DNA of 64,000 bases from Dermatophagoides farinae (GCF_024713945.1 NC_134677.1:1181001-1245000), one strand, 5' to 3'; shown: positions 28,301 to 39,463, numbered from the stretch's first letter. Notes: generated by a model from the letters alone, not told the origin. Translations and numbers: made by a program.

Positions 28301-31300
28301 GAAAAAAAAACAAGATTATTACATCACATTTTTTTTTGTTGTTGCTTGCTGCCAGAGCTAACCTTGTTATTATTGTCCATCATCAATTGATTTGATAATA
28401 AATCGATCAAAAAAAATTTTTGGAATTTCAAATGTTGAAAAAAAAAAATTTTCCAGAAAAAAAAATCATAATAATAAATTATCGATGATGATGATGATGA
28501 TGAATCAATGGCCAGAAAAGAGAAAATATTTATGCATGCAATGTGTGATGTGTGATGTGTTTTTTTTTTTTTTTTTTGATTTTTCATTCTACATATGCAA
28601 TTCATTTAAGAACTGAACAAAATGAAATGAATTAAAAAAAAAACAAGACAACAACGAAAAACAAATTGATATCACGATTATAATTTGAATGAATTAATTT
28701 TCTTTTGGCTCTATTTTCATCTCTATTATATACACATTCATTCAACAATATTATAGATCACTACTAGTAGATAGAAACCCAATTCATGAATTGAATGAAT
28801 TGATACAGAAAAAAAAGACCAGAAAATTATTCAAGATGATGATGATGATGTGATATAATAAACTTGATGGTTGAAACGGTAAATGGTTAAAATTGGTTTT
28901 TTTTCTCTCTTGTCTGGTTAAATCAAAAATTATAACTGTCTCTCTCTCACTCTCCTTTGCTCAATGGTGATCATGATTTTTTATTCATACATATTGAAGT
29001 ACAAAATCGATAAATTTAGATCATCGTTTCATTTTTTCATTGCTGTTGTTGAATCTAATTAACAAGTAATTTTGGCCTTGGATAAAATGATGATGATGAT
29101 GGTACAAATGATTCCATTATATTCAATGTTCAATGAGAATTGTATGATAATTTTCTCGCTCTCTTGGGATGATAATCATGATTTTTTTTTTGGGTTAACA
29201 ATGAGAAAAAAAACGATTCACTCACACATGGCTATTATGATTATTATTATGGACTTTTAATAATAATTTAACGATCGCATACAAGCGCAAAAAAAAATTG
29301 GCGCCATAATGTTTACATAATTTTACAACAGTAATAATAATGATTACCGGTATAACAATTGAATAGCCAAAGCACTGTTATTCGTATGTATCCATAATGA
29401 TGATGAAAAATCTAAATCTCATTGAATTTTTGTTGTTGTTGTTGTTGTTGTTGTTGTTTTTCATCATCATCATTACATAATGATTATAATGATGATCATA
29501 TTCATTACATATTCAAACGAAAGGTAAGAAAAAAAAATGAAAATACGAAAACAATTCCAACGATAATCACGTTGTTTGCAATTTATTTGAATGAATATCG
29601 TGTTGTTGTTGTTGTTATTTTTTTCTTCAAGAAAGAAAAATGAGATATTTGCAACAATTTTTCAATGATAATAATGGTGATAATTATCCACAAACAGACG
29701 CACACAAATTTTCTTGAAAATCACCTTGTGTGTGCGTGTGCATGTGTGTTCAATTTCAATTCATCCGTCATAAATTTTGGATCAAATATCGATCGATTTA
29801 TATTTAGATTCAGAAAAAGAGAGAGAGTAAGTGGATAGAAATCGTATGAATTGTGTGGATAATAAATAATTGCTATAACGTGCAAGCGCAAATTCAAAAC
29901 AAACAAACAAAGGAAGAAAAAAATTTCTTATTTTGATTTTTCCCTTTTAATATCCATCGATTATCGACAATGTTTATTCATTTGTTCGTAATCATGACCA
30001 TAATCATAATCATCATAATTATCCTACTATTGTATCATCATGTGCATATAAAATGATTCATAAAAAACATTTCAAAATGTTGATGATCCACCTGGATATA
30101 AAATATTGATTGATTGATTTAATGTGAATAATGATGATGTGACTACCTGAATAATCATGATCATCATCATAATGATGATGATGATGATGATGGCCATATG
30201 AATGAAGGTAGTGGTAGTTCGTGATCATTTATCACACAGAAAAAAAAATCATATCATGGTTTTTTTTTGTTCAGAAAATTTAAATTTCACGAATTACGTA
30301 TTTAATTTTATTATTTTTCATTTTTTTTCTGTTTTAAATAATAACATAATTTTCCACTAGTGGAATCTTTTTTTCCATTTCGAATGATGATTATTAGGTA
30401 GCCAAATGGTTTTTTCTTTCTGCAGGGTAGCAATTCAATTCAATTCAATTCGAATGAATGAATGAATGACAGGTAGAAACAAATATTCAGATCATATCAC
30501 CTGCATCGATTGCCAGAAGAAAGAGAGAGAGCGATCAACTAAAAACTACTGGTTGACCTCAACTACACACTAATGAATGGATGAAAAAAAATGTGCTACT
30601 GCTGCTTTTTTTTTGCTGATGTTTCCATGTAATCAGATCAAATTAAACCAAAGAAAAACAATAACAAAAAGAAAAAGAAAACTCAATCTTGTCATTTTCA
30701 ATTGCATCATTCTTCATTCTCGAAAAAAAAATTTTTCAAAAAAGAACCTGATCAAGTAGTAAATATTAGCATCAAAAACAAATTGACATTAGATCAGATC
30801 ACATCAAACACAGAACAACTACAAGCGACAACAATTTCAATTTTTTCGACACATTCAAATCGCACACACACACACATACAATGGGATTTTAAACTTGTAC
30901 GTCGAATAATCATCATCCATTTTTTTTCGAGTAATTGGAAAAAATTTAAATTGAAAACGTTCATCATCGTAAATCGTATCAAATGTGGTTATTAATTTTT
31001 TTTCTGTTGTCACGAGGTTGTTTGTCACATCCATTCATTACCTGATTATGTATTTGTCACACAAACAAACAGAAAAAAAAATCCGATTCATATAGACAGA
31101 TAGACAGACAGGCAAGGAAAAAAAATCAATCGAAATAATCATTTGATTGATTGATTGTTTTTGATTGATGATGATGATGATGATGATGATGTTTCATTAT
31201 ACACAAATACACACAATGGGACACCAGATGATGATGATTACTTTATGATTTTTAATTTTCAATTCAATGATGATATAATTATCAATCATCATCAATGATG

Positions 31301-31444
31301 ATCAATAATAATAATGATGACTGTGAACAGTAAAAAAAAATTTTCAAATGAAATGAAATGATCCATATACATATGAGAAAAACAAAAAAACACACACACA
31401 CACATATGTATCATGTGTGGTTGATTAATTTTCAATTTTATTAC

Positions 31445-31445
<1 letters not shown>

Positions 31446-31475
<30 letters not shown>
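31446..31475. repeat. A30 homopolymer
   Basis: Thirty consecutive A. No flanking target duplication was seen. Confidence 0.9.
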
Positions 31476-31480
<5 letters not shown>

Positions 31481-34358
31481 CGAACGAATGAATTATGATT
31501 ATGACTGTGTTGTGTACGAGAACCAAAAACAAAAACAAACCAAAACAAAAAACAGCAAAAACAATCGATGAATGAAATTTTTTTTATTTCTTCTTGTCCA
31601 TCATTTGTGGTTATTATTATTATTATTGTTGTTGTTTTTTTTTGTCCAGCGTTTTTTGTTTTCACACATATGTGAAACATAAACATAAAACAGACATAGA
31701 GGCAGAGATCGAGACACAGTCAGAAAATGAAAGAATCAAATTATTATTTTTTGCTTATTTGATGAGAAAAAAAAAACGGAAATGATTCAGAAGTGAAAAT
31801 TATTGACAAATTATTGCCATCCATCCAACCATCCATCCATCCGTTTACACATGAAACAAACGAAAATTGATTCCTTCATTTAAATTTAAATTTAAATTTA
31901 TTGGCCTTGAATTTTTCTTCAAGCTATCAATTTTTTTTTTTGTAATAATTTTGCATTAAACGAATTTTTTTTAGTTGTCATCATCATCATCATCATCGTT
32001 AGCGTTATTAACAATTTTCAATTTTACATTTTATTTAATGACAACAAAAAAATTTTCAATTTTAATTTTTTTTTTCTTCCACTTTTCCATGTGGGCAGAG
32101 TATATTCATAATCATCTTGTATTTTTTTTTCTCTGCTCCACACACTCACATGCACACACACTGATTATACAAGCAAACGCCTACGATTTTAAAGTTTTTT
32201 TTCAAATTCATTATCTTGATACATCATCATGTGTTTGAAATGATGATGATGATGATGAGAGGGAAAAAATGTTTCAAAAGTTTGCATTTTCGAAGCTGTT
32301 AACAACAACATCAACAACATGATGTTTATTACATTGATTTCATTAAACTATCTGAAAATACGACATTTTTTATCTGCAATTTGAATTTTTTTTCTGCTCA
32401 AATGGTTGATGTTGTTGTTGTTGTGGGAATGATTGAAATGATTTTTTTTTCAATATTAATCAGCCGTGTTCACATTATGTCTGTATCAAATCGATTTAAT
32501 TGATCATTCATTGGTCCAATTTTCCGTATTAGCAACTTATATATGTTTCAATATTAAAAAACGAATAATAACGACGATAATAACCAAAATATCGATTACC
32601 GTATTTGTGTTTGTTTGTTTGTTTTTCATTTCTTTTTTTTTCTCCATAATTTTTATTGATCAATTCTTTTTCTCTCTTCCAAAATATCATGATGATGATG
32701 ATAATTGACGAAAATATTTATTATGACAACATTATCACCAGCTGCAGCTGCAAGGCTTTGAAACATACTGCATAATTTCAATTGGATCGATTCCATTTTT
32801 TTTTTTTTTTGAAAAAAGGACCACCATTTCCAATGTATTTCAGCTCAACATTCATCATCATCATTATTCCCATATATTAAGTGATAAATGTCGTAGTTGC
32901 TGCTGCTGAGGAAAAAAAATACAACAAAAATTATTATGGTTATATATGCCGGCCTTATCATTCGGGACAATTTTCATTTTTTTTTCTTTTTCGTTATCTA
33001 TTCAATATTCGAATGAGAAGAAAAAAAATTGATATTTTAATTACCTGTGTGTGTGTGTGTGTTTGTACATTACTGGGAAAAAATACGAAAATGATTGCAG
33101 AAAACTTTTTCTTCTTTCTTCTATTTTATTGTTTGTCGCGTGTTTTGCTCGATTGTTGTTCACCGAATGATTAATTATTCTATTTTGAATAATTGTCAAG
33201 TATTTTTTTTTCTTTCTACTGTCTTTCTTGTTTCATCGTCGAATTCATTTTTCAGATATCGATCCATCTACAAGAGAAAAAAAATTAAGAATTAAATTCC
33301 AAAAAAAAAAAATTAAAAGTTTTCAAATGGCCATGGATACCAACCATATCTTGATTGTGTGTGTTTGTGTCGCCAAAATATTTCAATGATGAATATGGAT
33401 CGATTATCGAGAAACTTTGGAGAAATTCATAATTTTCACCCGGTTTTATAATTATCATTCATTGTCGATGAATTTCAATTGATTTTTTTTTTACTTTTCA
33501 ATACGAAAAAAAAATTTGAATTCACAGAAAAAACTAAACTTCACATAACAGTTGGGATGAGAAACACTATTAATGGAAATTGAAAGAAATGGATAATCAC
33601 GAACCATATTAATAATAATGATGGTAGTGGTTTTTTCCTTCTTGATTCGATTTGAAAACAACAACAAGAATAACGAGAAAATAAACTTGTACTAAAATCT
33701 GAACCAAATTTTTCCGAATGGAAACAAATTATCAAATCTCTATAGAGATATATTAGAGCACTTTTCTTCTTTTTGCTCTTCTTTTCTTTTATGGATTCCA
33801 GTGAGTGACTAATTTACCAACTTACATCATTAATGATGATGATGATGATTTTAAAGATGAATTGAATTCGAAATGAACAAAGAAAAATTGGTGGAAAAAG
33901 TTTTTTTCGATAGTCGAAGGAATTCGATTGATTTCACGAATTGATCAATGATGTCTGCCATCAGTTGTTTTTCTTTTTTTTTCTTCATTTCAAATTCCCA
34001 TTTCCATCTACATTATAAGCTCGTGTTTATTGATGCAGCTCGATAAACGATATATTTACACCTTTATACCGACATCGAATGATGGCGATAGTGATATTTC
34101 AGACATTTCATGGTATTAATGGTAATAAATGTTCCTATAATTAGTTAATTATATATACGTAATTTCGTAATCATTATTTATTTCTGTGTGTTAATTAATG
34201 AAAATACTTAAATAACTTTACCGTCTTGACTGGTTGAATTAAAAATTGATCATAGTCGGTTGGTTTTGGTTTTGGTTTCGGTTTTTCGTTGCTGTTGTTG
34301 TTAGTTTTGTTGACCTTGTTGTTTGAATATATTTGAATCGTAGATTTTCGACTTTTCT

Positions 34359-34559
34359 CTACACAGAAACAAATGAGTCTATGGAGGCCACGCATTTTTT
34401 GTACCAATATTTCAATACAATTTGCGCAGTCTCCTGATCAAAGTTGCAGCGATCGTACGCATTGCAATTAATTGCATGCAGCGCGCTCAGCTGCTTAGAG
34501 CGATTCCCGGGAAATTTCTTTTCTTTCGGAATAGTTTTTGCTTTCCGAAATTTTCTCAT
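34359..34559 (-). CDS. Unassigned small open frame, uncertain
   Basis: A 66-codon frame with a basic N-terminus (MRKFRKAKTIPKEKK) and a C-terminal half holding three cysteines, CNAYDRC and WYKKC, that is not simple repeat. It lies about 120 bp downstream of the stop of the transposase-like gene, on the same strand, just past a possible AATAAA signal. I do not recognise the family; a degenerate cysteine-paired helix protein was considered, but the spacing does not fit CX9C. An overlapping frame (34195-34407) encodes a Lys-Pro repeat ending in TAA and could be an alternative or continuation by splicing. It may be a small gene, a 3' exon of the neighbour, or chance. Confidence 0.25.
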   Translation of the reverse strand: MRKFRKAKTIPKEKKFPGNRSKQLSALHAINCNAYDRCNFDQETAQIVLKYWYKKCVASIDSFVSV

Positions 34560-34567
34560 TTAATTTT

Positions 34568-34573
34568 TTTATT
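34568..34573 (-). terminator. Possible AATAAA poly(A) signal of the transposase-like gene
   Basis: AATAAA on the minus strand about 107 nt after the TGA stop at 34680. It is the first canonical signal downstream. Confidence 0.45.
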
Positions 34574-34679
34574 GGCGCCAAAATATAATTAAAATAATAA
34601 TTAATAAATAATAAATAAAATAAAATGATTTTGATATTGATGTCAGGACATGTCCGATACAAAATTCAAAGTTCAATCA

Positions 34680-37600
34680 TCAAACCTGAATGCAATAATT
34701 AACAAATTCATCATTGGAGAAAATGAATGAATTATTGTAAGAAGTTTGATCGAGGAATATGCGATAATCTCTTTCAACGTTGATGACTTTGCGGACAAAG
34801 TACAAGTTTGTTATAGTTGTGTCAAACTTGTCGCCCAAAACTAGAATTTTGTCATCAACAGTCTTTAGTTCGTTGGCTTTTATGAAAGAGATAGCTTCTT
34901 CCGATTCTCCTTGAACGATGGCACGGACAATGTTCCTATTTAAGGGCCACGATTCTGGTGCTAATATGTTGAATGGAAGAATTAGATCAATAATTAAAAG
35001 AACCAAGGTTTATAAATTTGTTTGTTCTTACCAGTTTTTTTCACAGTAATTCTTTTGGCTTGATGAAGCCAAGATAGTGAATATGCAACATCTTTGAAGT
35101 TTCTTGAATGCAAAATGAGGTTTTTCACCTCTTTATTTTTTCGTTCGAATCTTCTAGATGAATACGATACTAAACTGCCACCATAAAATCCAACCAATGA
35201 AGGATAATGAGAGATAAAATGAGCTTTTGCTCTTTTTATCTCATTGATTTTCATCATCTGTTTTATTTTAAAATAATCATTAGCAATGATTGAAATTAAA
35301 AATAAATAATATATACCTCTACGAATTTTTCCACCTCTGATCTAAAGAGGCTATAATCATAAATGCTCGATGGAGAACAGATTTTAAAAACTGTTTTTCG
35401 AGCCACCTCGTAAAGTGGAAAAATGTTTGGTGGATTATTCAGCCATTCTGGATAAATTTCAATCAGTCTGAAAAAGAACTCTAATTTCTGGATGTATTGA
35501 AGTAAAAAAAATTGAGATCAGCTCTTCGAAATAAGGGCTACATACCTGGACAGCATTTCCGCATATTTCCAATTGGTTAATAACGGAAACTGGGCCATTG
35601 ACCCATTTTATTTGCTTGATTCGGGAAATTAGATTCTTTTTTCTTATTCCTGATTTTTGTGCGATTACTTGCACGACGTCGGGAAGAACACCTTCCAAAA
35701 AATCATGAAAGATATCGGGTGGTGATATCTTGAAAATGTTCATCCCTAAATCCAGAAACGGGGACGGAAACTTAATTCCGAACGGGCTCTTATATTGCTT
35801 ATTAGTTTTAATTTGGTCAATTTCATTAGACAAAATTCTGACATTAATGAAGAAAAGACACACACATATATATAGGTTAGTTATGCAAGAAGTTAGAAAA
35901 GAAATGAGTAAAATACATACGAGGGTGGAAGAAGAAAGTTTTCTTGCCTTCTTGGAAGGGAAAAAAAATCTGGAGCCTCAATTTCTGCGCGAGTAGCGGA
36001 ACAATATCTTGAATTAAATAATAGAAATTAAAAACTTTATAAGCACATCGATGTTGAATTACCTGCATGTCAAGTATTTTCCAAATGTTCGTTTAAAACC
36101 TAGTAGCTCAGCAACTGAAAGGTTGTCACCAATTACATAAGCTAACTGAACCAACAAGGTAGTGTTGTGATTTCGAAAATAGATGCCATTTTGCTTTATA
36201 AAGAAAAATTAATTTATTTAAATAATAAAGATAATTGTTGCATATTTACCGCAAGGTGTTTCAGATCTTCGAACATGGGCTCAAGAATTATTTTCAATCC
36301 AGTGGCTTTTAGAGATGAAGATCTTTCCACCATCAGGACAGAGGGGATAGAATCGGCTTTGGTTTTCCATTTGGTTGGATTATCTATATCCAAATGAAAA
36401 AGCAACATCTTATGCCGGCCTTTTGCGAATCCGATCGGATTTACGACACCGATATCATCAGCATAAAGAATTAGCCTGATCTTTCCCACCAAATTATTTT
36501 CTTTTATGTAAGTCGACGTGTTTTCTGATCTTTCATTCAAGGTGTTTTGAATGATATCTTCATCGACAAGTGATTTTATTATCTTCTTTAGCGGCATATA
36601 ATAAAATTTTATACCATCTTTTTCATATTTGATGGGTTTTATAAAATTGTCTGACCGCTTTAAACAGACATTTTGAAGATGCAAAGATCGGCTGAATCTT
36701 TTGGATGTATTTAAAATATCCAGCCGATCACGATTAGTCAAAGTGTCATCCATAATAAGTTCACTTGCCAAGTCAAAACACTGATCAGTTATTTCACGAA
36801 GACCAACAAGACTATTAATAAAAATATAATATAAATTTAAAAGTATCGATCATGGAAATTCAATGTTAATATCTATATACCTTGTATTTCGGGAGATTCG
36901 AGTGTCAATGATTTTCAGAGCATAATTTTCGAATCTCTTCATGTTTTGAGTTGAAAGTGTGGAAGAAAGAGTTTCAAAAAATATGCTTTCTTCCTTTTCA
37001 TTTGAATCAGAATCAAAATCTTCATCAATATCACTTAAAAATTCCTCATCGTATTGATTTGTTTCGGAAGCAGTGTCAGTTGATTCGGAATCTAGATCAT
37101 CAAATTCATCAACACTATTCAAATATTCGTTATTATTTGGATCAAAGATCATTTGTATATCTTCATCACATGTTTCGGAATCATTTAGTGGAGGACTTGT
37201 CATTTGTATATCTCCATCACATGTTTCGTTATCATTTAGTGTAAGACTTGTCCTTTGGTTAACATCATCACATTTTTCGGGATCATTTTCATTGCACTCA
37301 TGCACAGATACTTCAAATTCTTCATCTGAATTTTCATTAATGTATGCCTCACTTGTGAAAAAAATTTTTAAAACCATTTCAATACAATTTCTAATCAACT
37401 TACGGATGATGATTACGAATATGTTTATATAAGGTAATGGCCACATGAAATTCTTTGTCATGTTCAACACATTTGATAAAATTTTTATTACCAGTTTCAA
37501 GTTCACGACGACCAATGACCAAATAATGTTTTGGTGATAATTTTTGGGTCTAGAAAAAATATCAAAAAATCAAAAGAAAAAAAATAAGTGAATTGAATTC

Positions 37601-37917
37601 AATTTATTTAATTTCATTCAACAAACGTTATATTTTATCTTATTTTTTAGCAAACTATAACTGAGGGCCAGATGGACAAAAACTCTCTCATATTCTTCCG
37701 AATCAGAAGAAGAAGAATGCTCTTCCAATTTTGTCTGCATGAAATCAAGGATTTTCTTCCATTGTTTTTTACAAACACAGAATGATGATGCATAAACGTC
37801 AATATCGTTGATTAACAAGCAAAAATAATCCATAATTTTTGCATCGCAACGTTTACTATCAATTAACTTGCATAAATAAATCACTCTTCGTTTAAAATTT
37901 TCTTGAAGTGAAGACAT
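34680..37917 (-). CDS. CACTA (EnSpm)-like transposase-derived protein, 10 exons, 885 aa
   Basis: Exons (minus): 37917-37627, 37549-37404, 37351-36881, 36811-36250, 36193-36063, 36007-35921, 35837-35546, 35487-35317, 35257-35032, 34960-34680. Lengths sum to 2658 nt, 886 codons with the TGA stop. Each of the nine introns (52-83 bp) is GT-AG and every phase joins. Regions: N-terminal helical segment (1-97); single zinc finger at 124-144 with C-x2-H-x12-H-x3-H spacing; acidic Asp/Glu/Ser linker (about 150-290) with two 17-residue repeats; then a transposase-like core. Core landmarks are LYADDIGVVNP (D421/D422), IGDN (D513), CRYC (533-536), FHDFLEGVLP (E611) and SHYP...RRFERKNK (733-759). These fit the pattern I know from animal proteins related to the CACTA transposase, so D-D-E residues look retained. 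No terminal inverted repeats were seen. It could be a domesticated host gene or an immobile element copy. Nuclear DNA binding is inferred. Confidence 0.72.
37150..37251 (-). repeat. 51-bp tandem duplication inside exon 3
   Basis: Two adjacent in-frame copies encode TSLTLNDNETCDGDIQM and TSPPLNDSETCDEDIQM in the acidic linker of the transposase-like gene. The copies have diverged at a few positions but keep the frame. Confidence 0.85.
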
Positions 37918-38066
37918 ATTGAAAAAAGAATAAATGCAATCTTTTCAATTTAAAAATGAATTTATAACTTCAAACGATTTTCTGACAGCTTTAATACGAC
38001 ATTGAAAATTTTTCGAATAAAATCTGTGAGCAAAACACAATCGAACATTTTTTTTAAAAATTATTC

Positions 38067-38072
38067 TTTATT
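38067..38072 (-). terminator. AATAAA signal inside the retrocopy
   Basis: AATAAA lies 11 nt before the A-run that ends the insertion, the normal spacing for a cleavage site. Confidence 0.6.
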
Positions 38073-38169
38073 GAAAGCGGCAATGGCCACTAATTATAAA
38101 TATAAAAAATAATGTAAAAAAGATTACAATTTGACATTAATTTAAAATAAAATTTAACAGATAATAAAA

Positions 38170-38337
38170 TTAATTTAAAAAAAAGATGGACCACTGGGCT
38201 GTTGATTCTATTGTTGTTGTTGATTGTTCAGTGGCCGTCGTGCTGTTGATTCCGGTGTTGCTATGTTGTTGTTCCCCAAGACTGTCGATTCCGGTGTTTC
38301 GATAAAAATAACTCCCCCAAAGACTGTCGATTCCGGT
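38170..38337 (-). pseudogene. C-terminal coding fragment with TGI(D/N)S repeats
   Basis: Fifty-five codons open from the upstream edge of the insertion to a TAA. The peptide repeats a TGIDS motif three times (TGIDSLWG, NTGIDSLGE, NTGINSTT) and then becomes Thr/Ser-rich. At DNA level this is a degenerate tandem repeat of 39-42 bp. An in-frame stop lies just beyond the 14-bp repeat, as expected for a fragment cut at its 5' end. No family is recognised. Confidence 0.4.
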
Positions 38338-38669
38338 CACAATCGAACATTAGAACGACTTATTTTCGATTGTGCCTTGTTCACAGATTGAAAAATCTTG
38401 CAAAGTTACTTTCAAGCTATTAATTGGGTTCATTTTTCATGAAAAATCAGCAACGTCAATTAAGCTCCTCCCACGGTCTAACTGTTGCTGTACAAGCTCA
38501 CCCCCATTTGAAAGAGGGATTTTTTTGTGTGTATATAGAGAAAAAAAAATCTGAAATTTTTTCACCTGATTTCACATCATCATCAAATAAATAATAAATA
38601 AACAGCAAAAAAAACCAATGGTGAAAATAAATCGTTCGAAATTTTTTTCAGCTCTCTCCGATACATGAT

Positions 38670-38683
38670 CCGCCATCTAGTGA
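38670..38683 (-). promoter_or_regulatory. CTCF-like core motif
   Basis: On the minus strand the sequence reads TCACTAGATGGCGG, which fits the animal CTCF core consensus (CCASYAGRKGGC) at all but the first base. It lies about 750 bp upstream of the transposase-like start codon. It also begins, one base in, with CACTA, the terminal pentamer of CACTA transposons, but no partner end was found. Confidence 0.35.
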
Positions 38684-39435
38684 CAATTTAAATGTTTTTA
38701 ATTTTAATCAATTAATAATTTCAATTTGCAATATTCGAATCGAAATCAAATGAAAAAAGTTTTTGTTGTTGTTGTTGTTGTTGTTAATGATGAATATTTT
38801 TCAATTATAATGATCAAAAATATATCAAACACATACGGACGAATGGTTCACAGCTATAATTTGACTAAATTCAATCAAAAAAGAAAAAAATCAAAACAAG
38901 TTTCGAATGAATTTGATTAATTGAATCATCCAAATCTCTTGATATTTTATAATGAAAATTTACACACACACACAGACAGAAAACTTTAATTTTCGAAGTA
39001 ATTGATATTGCGGCATCGGTTGATGACTTAACATTTTTCTTTGTTTTTTTTTTCTTCTCCACAATTCGCAATAAATTCAATTTGCAAAACATCATGATAA
39101 CATGAACAAACTGTGTACTACTACTACTACTGAAGTCAAACAAAAAAAAAAAAAACAACAACAACAACAACAAAAATTCAATGAAAATGTAAAAGCAAAG
39201 CCGATGAAAAATTACAGATTCAGATGAATAAATTCGATTAATACTAAATACACCTGATCTGATTTATCACACATCATTATTTTTTTCTTTCTTTTGGCGT
39301 CTATAATAAGATTTCTCATGGTAAATATTTCATTTTGATTGATCAATTTCAATTTATTATTATAATTTTTATTTACAGTAACAAAAAAAAATGAAAAAAA
39401 AAATTTTAAAATTTTTCAATTTCCTAAATATTTTC

Positions 39436-39441
39436 TTTATT
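39436..39441 (-). terminator. AATAAA poly(A) signal of COX10
   Basis: AATAAA on the minus strand, 23 nt after the COX10 stop codon. Confidence 0.6.
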
Positions 39442-39463
39442 TTTTTCATTTTTTTTTGACTAT

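Larger units (their letters stand above)
22901..34194. other. Gene-free AT-rich DNA, right part
   Basis: No supported gene. Contents include a rare G-rich tract at 23577-23599, a perfect 13-bp-arm hairpin at 24517-24546, AGAGC/AAAGC pentamers at 25323-25352 running into a 9-bp hairpin, a 20-bp palindrome at 26134-26153, a 30-nt A run at 31446-31475 and a 14-bp palindrome at 33736-33749. From about 34,000 onward the ATC microsatellites stop, which marks the change into the transposase-like locus. Confidence 0.68.
38036..38351 (-). mobile_element. Probable 5'-truncated retrocopy with 14-bp target duplication
   Basis: CACAATCGAACATT occurs at 38036-38049 and again, identically, at 38338-38351. 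On the minus strand the 288 bp between them begin with an open frame of 55 codons (38337-38170, stop TAA), continue as an AT-rich 3'UTR-like stretch, carry AATAAA at 38072-38067, and end 11 nt later in an A run that merges with the second direct repeat. The site reads TTCT/AATG, loosely like the TTTT/AA preference of LINE-type endonucleases. Known biology: this layout marks target-primed reverse transcription of a polyadenylated RNA. The source transcript is unknown; it could be a host mRNA or the 3' end of a non-LTR element. Its A-tail is short. Confidence 0.6.
38352..39463. other. Spacer between COX10 and the transposase-like gene
   Basis: About 1.1 kb without a gene. It holds non-repetitive sequence to about 38,560, a CTCF-like motif near 38,676, GTT repeats near 38,765 and CAA repeats near 39,160. 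It is probably the upstream region of the transposase-like gene plus the 3' flank of COX10. Confidence 0.6.

Noticed and set aside
1-34190. CRISPR-like or satellite arrays suggested by regularly recurring ATC tracts
   Set aside because: The spacing is irregular and units are plain microsatellites; eukaryotic context rules out CRISPR.
36951-37432. Plus-strand frames of 97 and 119 codons with a repeated FVYLHHMFR-type motif
   Set aside because: Antisense of the duplicated acidic repeat in exon 3 of the transposase-like gene.
38221-38337. Repeated ACTGTCGATTCCGG units as CACTA subterminal repeats
   Set aside because: They occur on one side only, are in frame as a coding repeat, and fall inside the unit bounded by the 14-bp target duplication and A-tail.
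34000-38700. A complete CACTA transposon with CACTA terminal inverted repeats
   Set aside because: Only one CACTA-bearing end-like motif (near 38,682) was seen; no matching inverted end lies at the low-coordinate side, and the 14-bp direct repeat belongs to a smaller insertion.
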